Shown here piece after piece: positions 63,935 to 64,000 of a stretch of 64,000 nt of DNA (position 1 is the first letter of the stretch; every line of letters begins with the position of its first letter). The notes beneath the pieces were generated by a model that ran no database searches, had not been told where the DNA came from, and was given only the letters and a program-made list of their open reading frames with translations. The DNA is taken from positions 139,709,505 to 139,773,504 of the forward strand of contig CP092865.1 in assembly GCA_030710605.1 (NCBI GenBank). The letters are read 5' to 3'. A program made the translations under genes and the position numbers. This stretch comes from Cordylochernes scorpioides. Taxonomy: Eukaryota > Arthropoda > Arachnida > Pseudoscorpiones > Chernetidae.

Positions 63935-64000
63935 ATATATAGAACGACTTTTAACAAATTTTACCTCAAATGTTTCTTTTGAACGAAAAATCGTAATTTC
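63935..64000 (+). repeat. Hairpin D/I family fragment, cut by window end
   Basis: AGAACGACTTTTAACAAATT, TTACCTCAAATGTTTCTTTT, GAACGAAAAATCG; compare 35545-35600. Confidence 0.55.

Overview
This is an AT-rich, gene-poor stretch of animal nuclear DNA made almost entirely of transposable-element fragments, short non-autonomous elements and tandem repeats. The C-terminal LINE domains with zinc knuckles, mariner- and pogo-type terminal inverted repeats, Helitron ends with CTAG|T, tRNA-derived SINEs and a U2 snRNA fragment all say metazoan. An arthropod, possibly a chelicerate, is plausible from the LINE flavour and base composition, but the window does not settle the species. I find no intact host protein-coding gene. 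Nearly all open reading frames are chance frames in repeats or broken transposon remnants.

Layout. 1-2 kb: RNase H/zinc-knuckle end of a LINE and one copy of a recurrent 'module' repeat. 2.05-7.18 kb: an LTR retrotransposon on the minus strand with two ~873-bp LTRs, inserted in a mariner-like MITE. 7.3-8.1 kb: a ~147-bp tandem repeat. 8.3-10.5 kb: six successive long hairpins. 11-15.5 kb: SINE, hammerhead-bearing repeats, LINE tail, and a solo LTR with an adjoining primer-binding site. 15.5-21.2 kb: LINE tails, SINEs, a mariner-end tandem array and a short LTR. 21.7-24.2 kb: a 32-bp minisatellite. 24.6-31 kb: LINE tails, MITEs, and hairpins including a canonical hammerhead ribozyme motif at 27.17 kb. 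31.4-33.7 kb: Helitron ends with a U2 snRNA fragment, then a pogo/Tigger-like MITE. 33.7-41.2 kb: a duplicated exon-like segment, LTR-like promoters, a second pogo-like MITE and more hairpins. 41-45 kb: very AT-rich with little recognisable. 45.2-48.1 kb: two blocks of a ~150-bp tandem repeat. 48.5-50.7 kb: LINE fragment, module, interrupted DNA transposon and two hairpins. 50.7-54.2 kb: mostly unrecognised. 54.2-55.2 kb: a 46/19-bp satellite open in all three forward frames. 55.4-56.6 kb: ribozyme relic, Helitron end and the best-preserved LINE C-terminus. 57.7-60.7 kb: an 83-bp satellite. 60.8-64 kb: hairpins, SINEs, module and a LINE tail.

Main observation. Many of the palindromic elements carry hammerhead-ribozyme cores (CUGANGA, stem II, GAAA), often on both arms in head-to-head orientation. 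Two copies keep every conserved core base, a cleavage triplet and a pairing stem I: 27166-27209 on plus, with GUU, and 12757-12798 on minus, with GUC and a two-base-pair stem III. Hammerheads with very short stem III are known from Penelope-like elements and retrozymes. The inverted-dimer arrangement, the variant cores (CUGUYGA, UUGAUAA) and the shared flanks suggest a large non-autonomous ribozyme-bearing repeat population. A second observation is that the 32-bp minisatellite grew out of a dispersed module present more than ten times elsewhere in the window.
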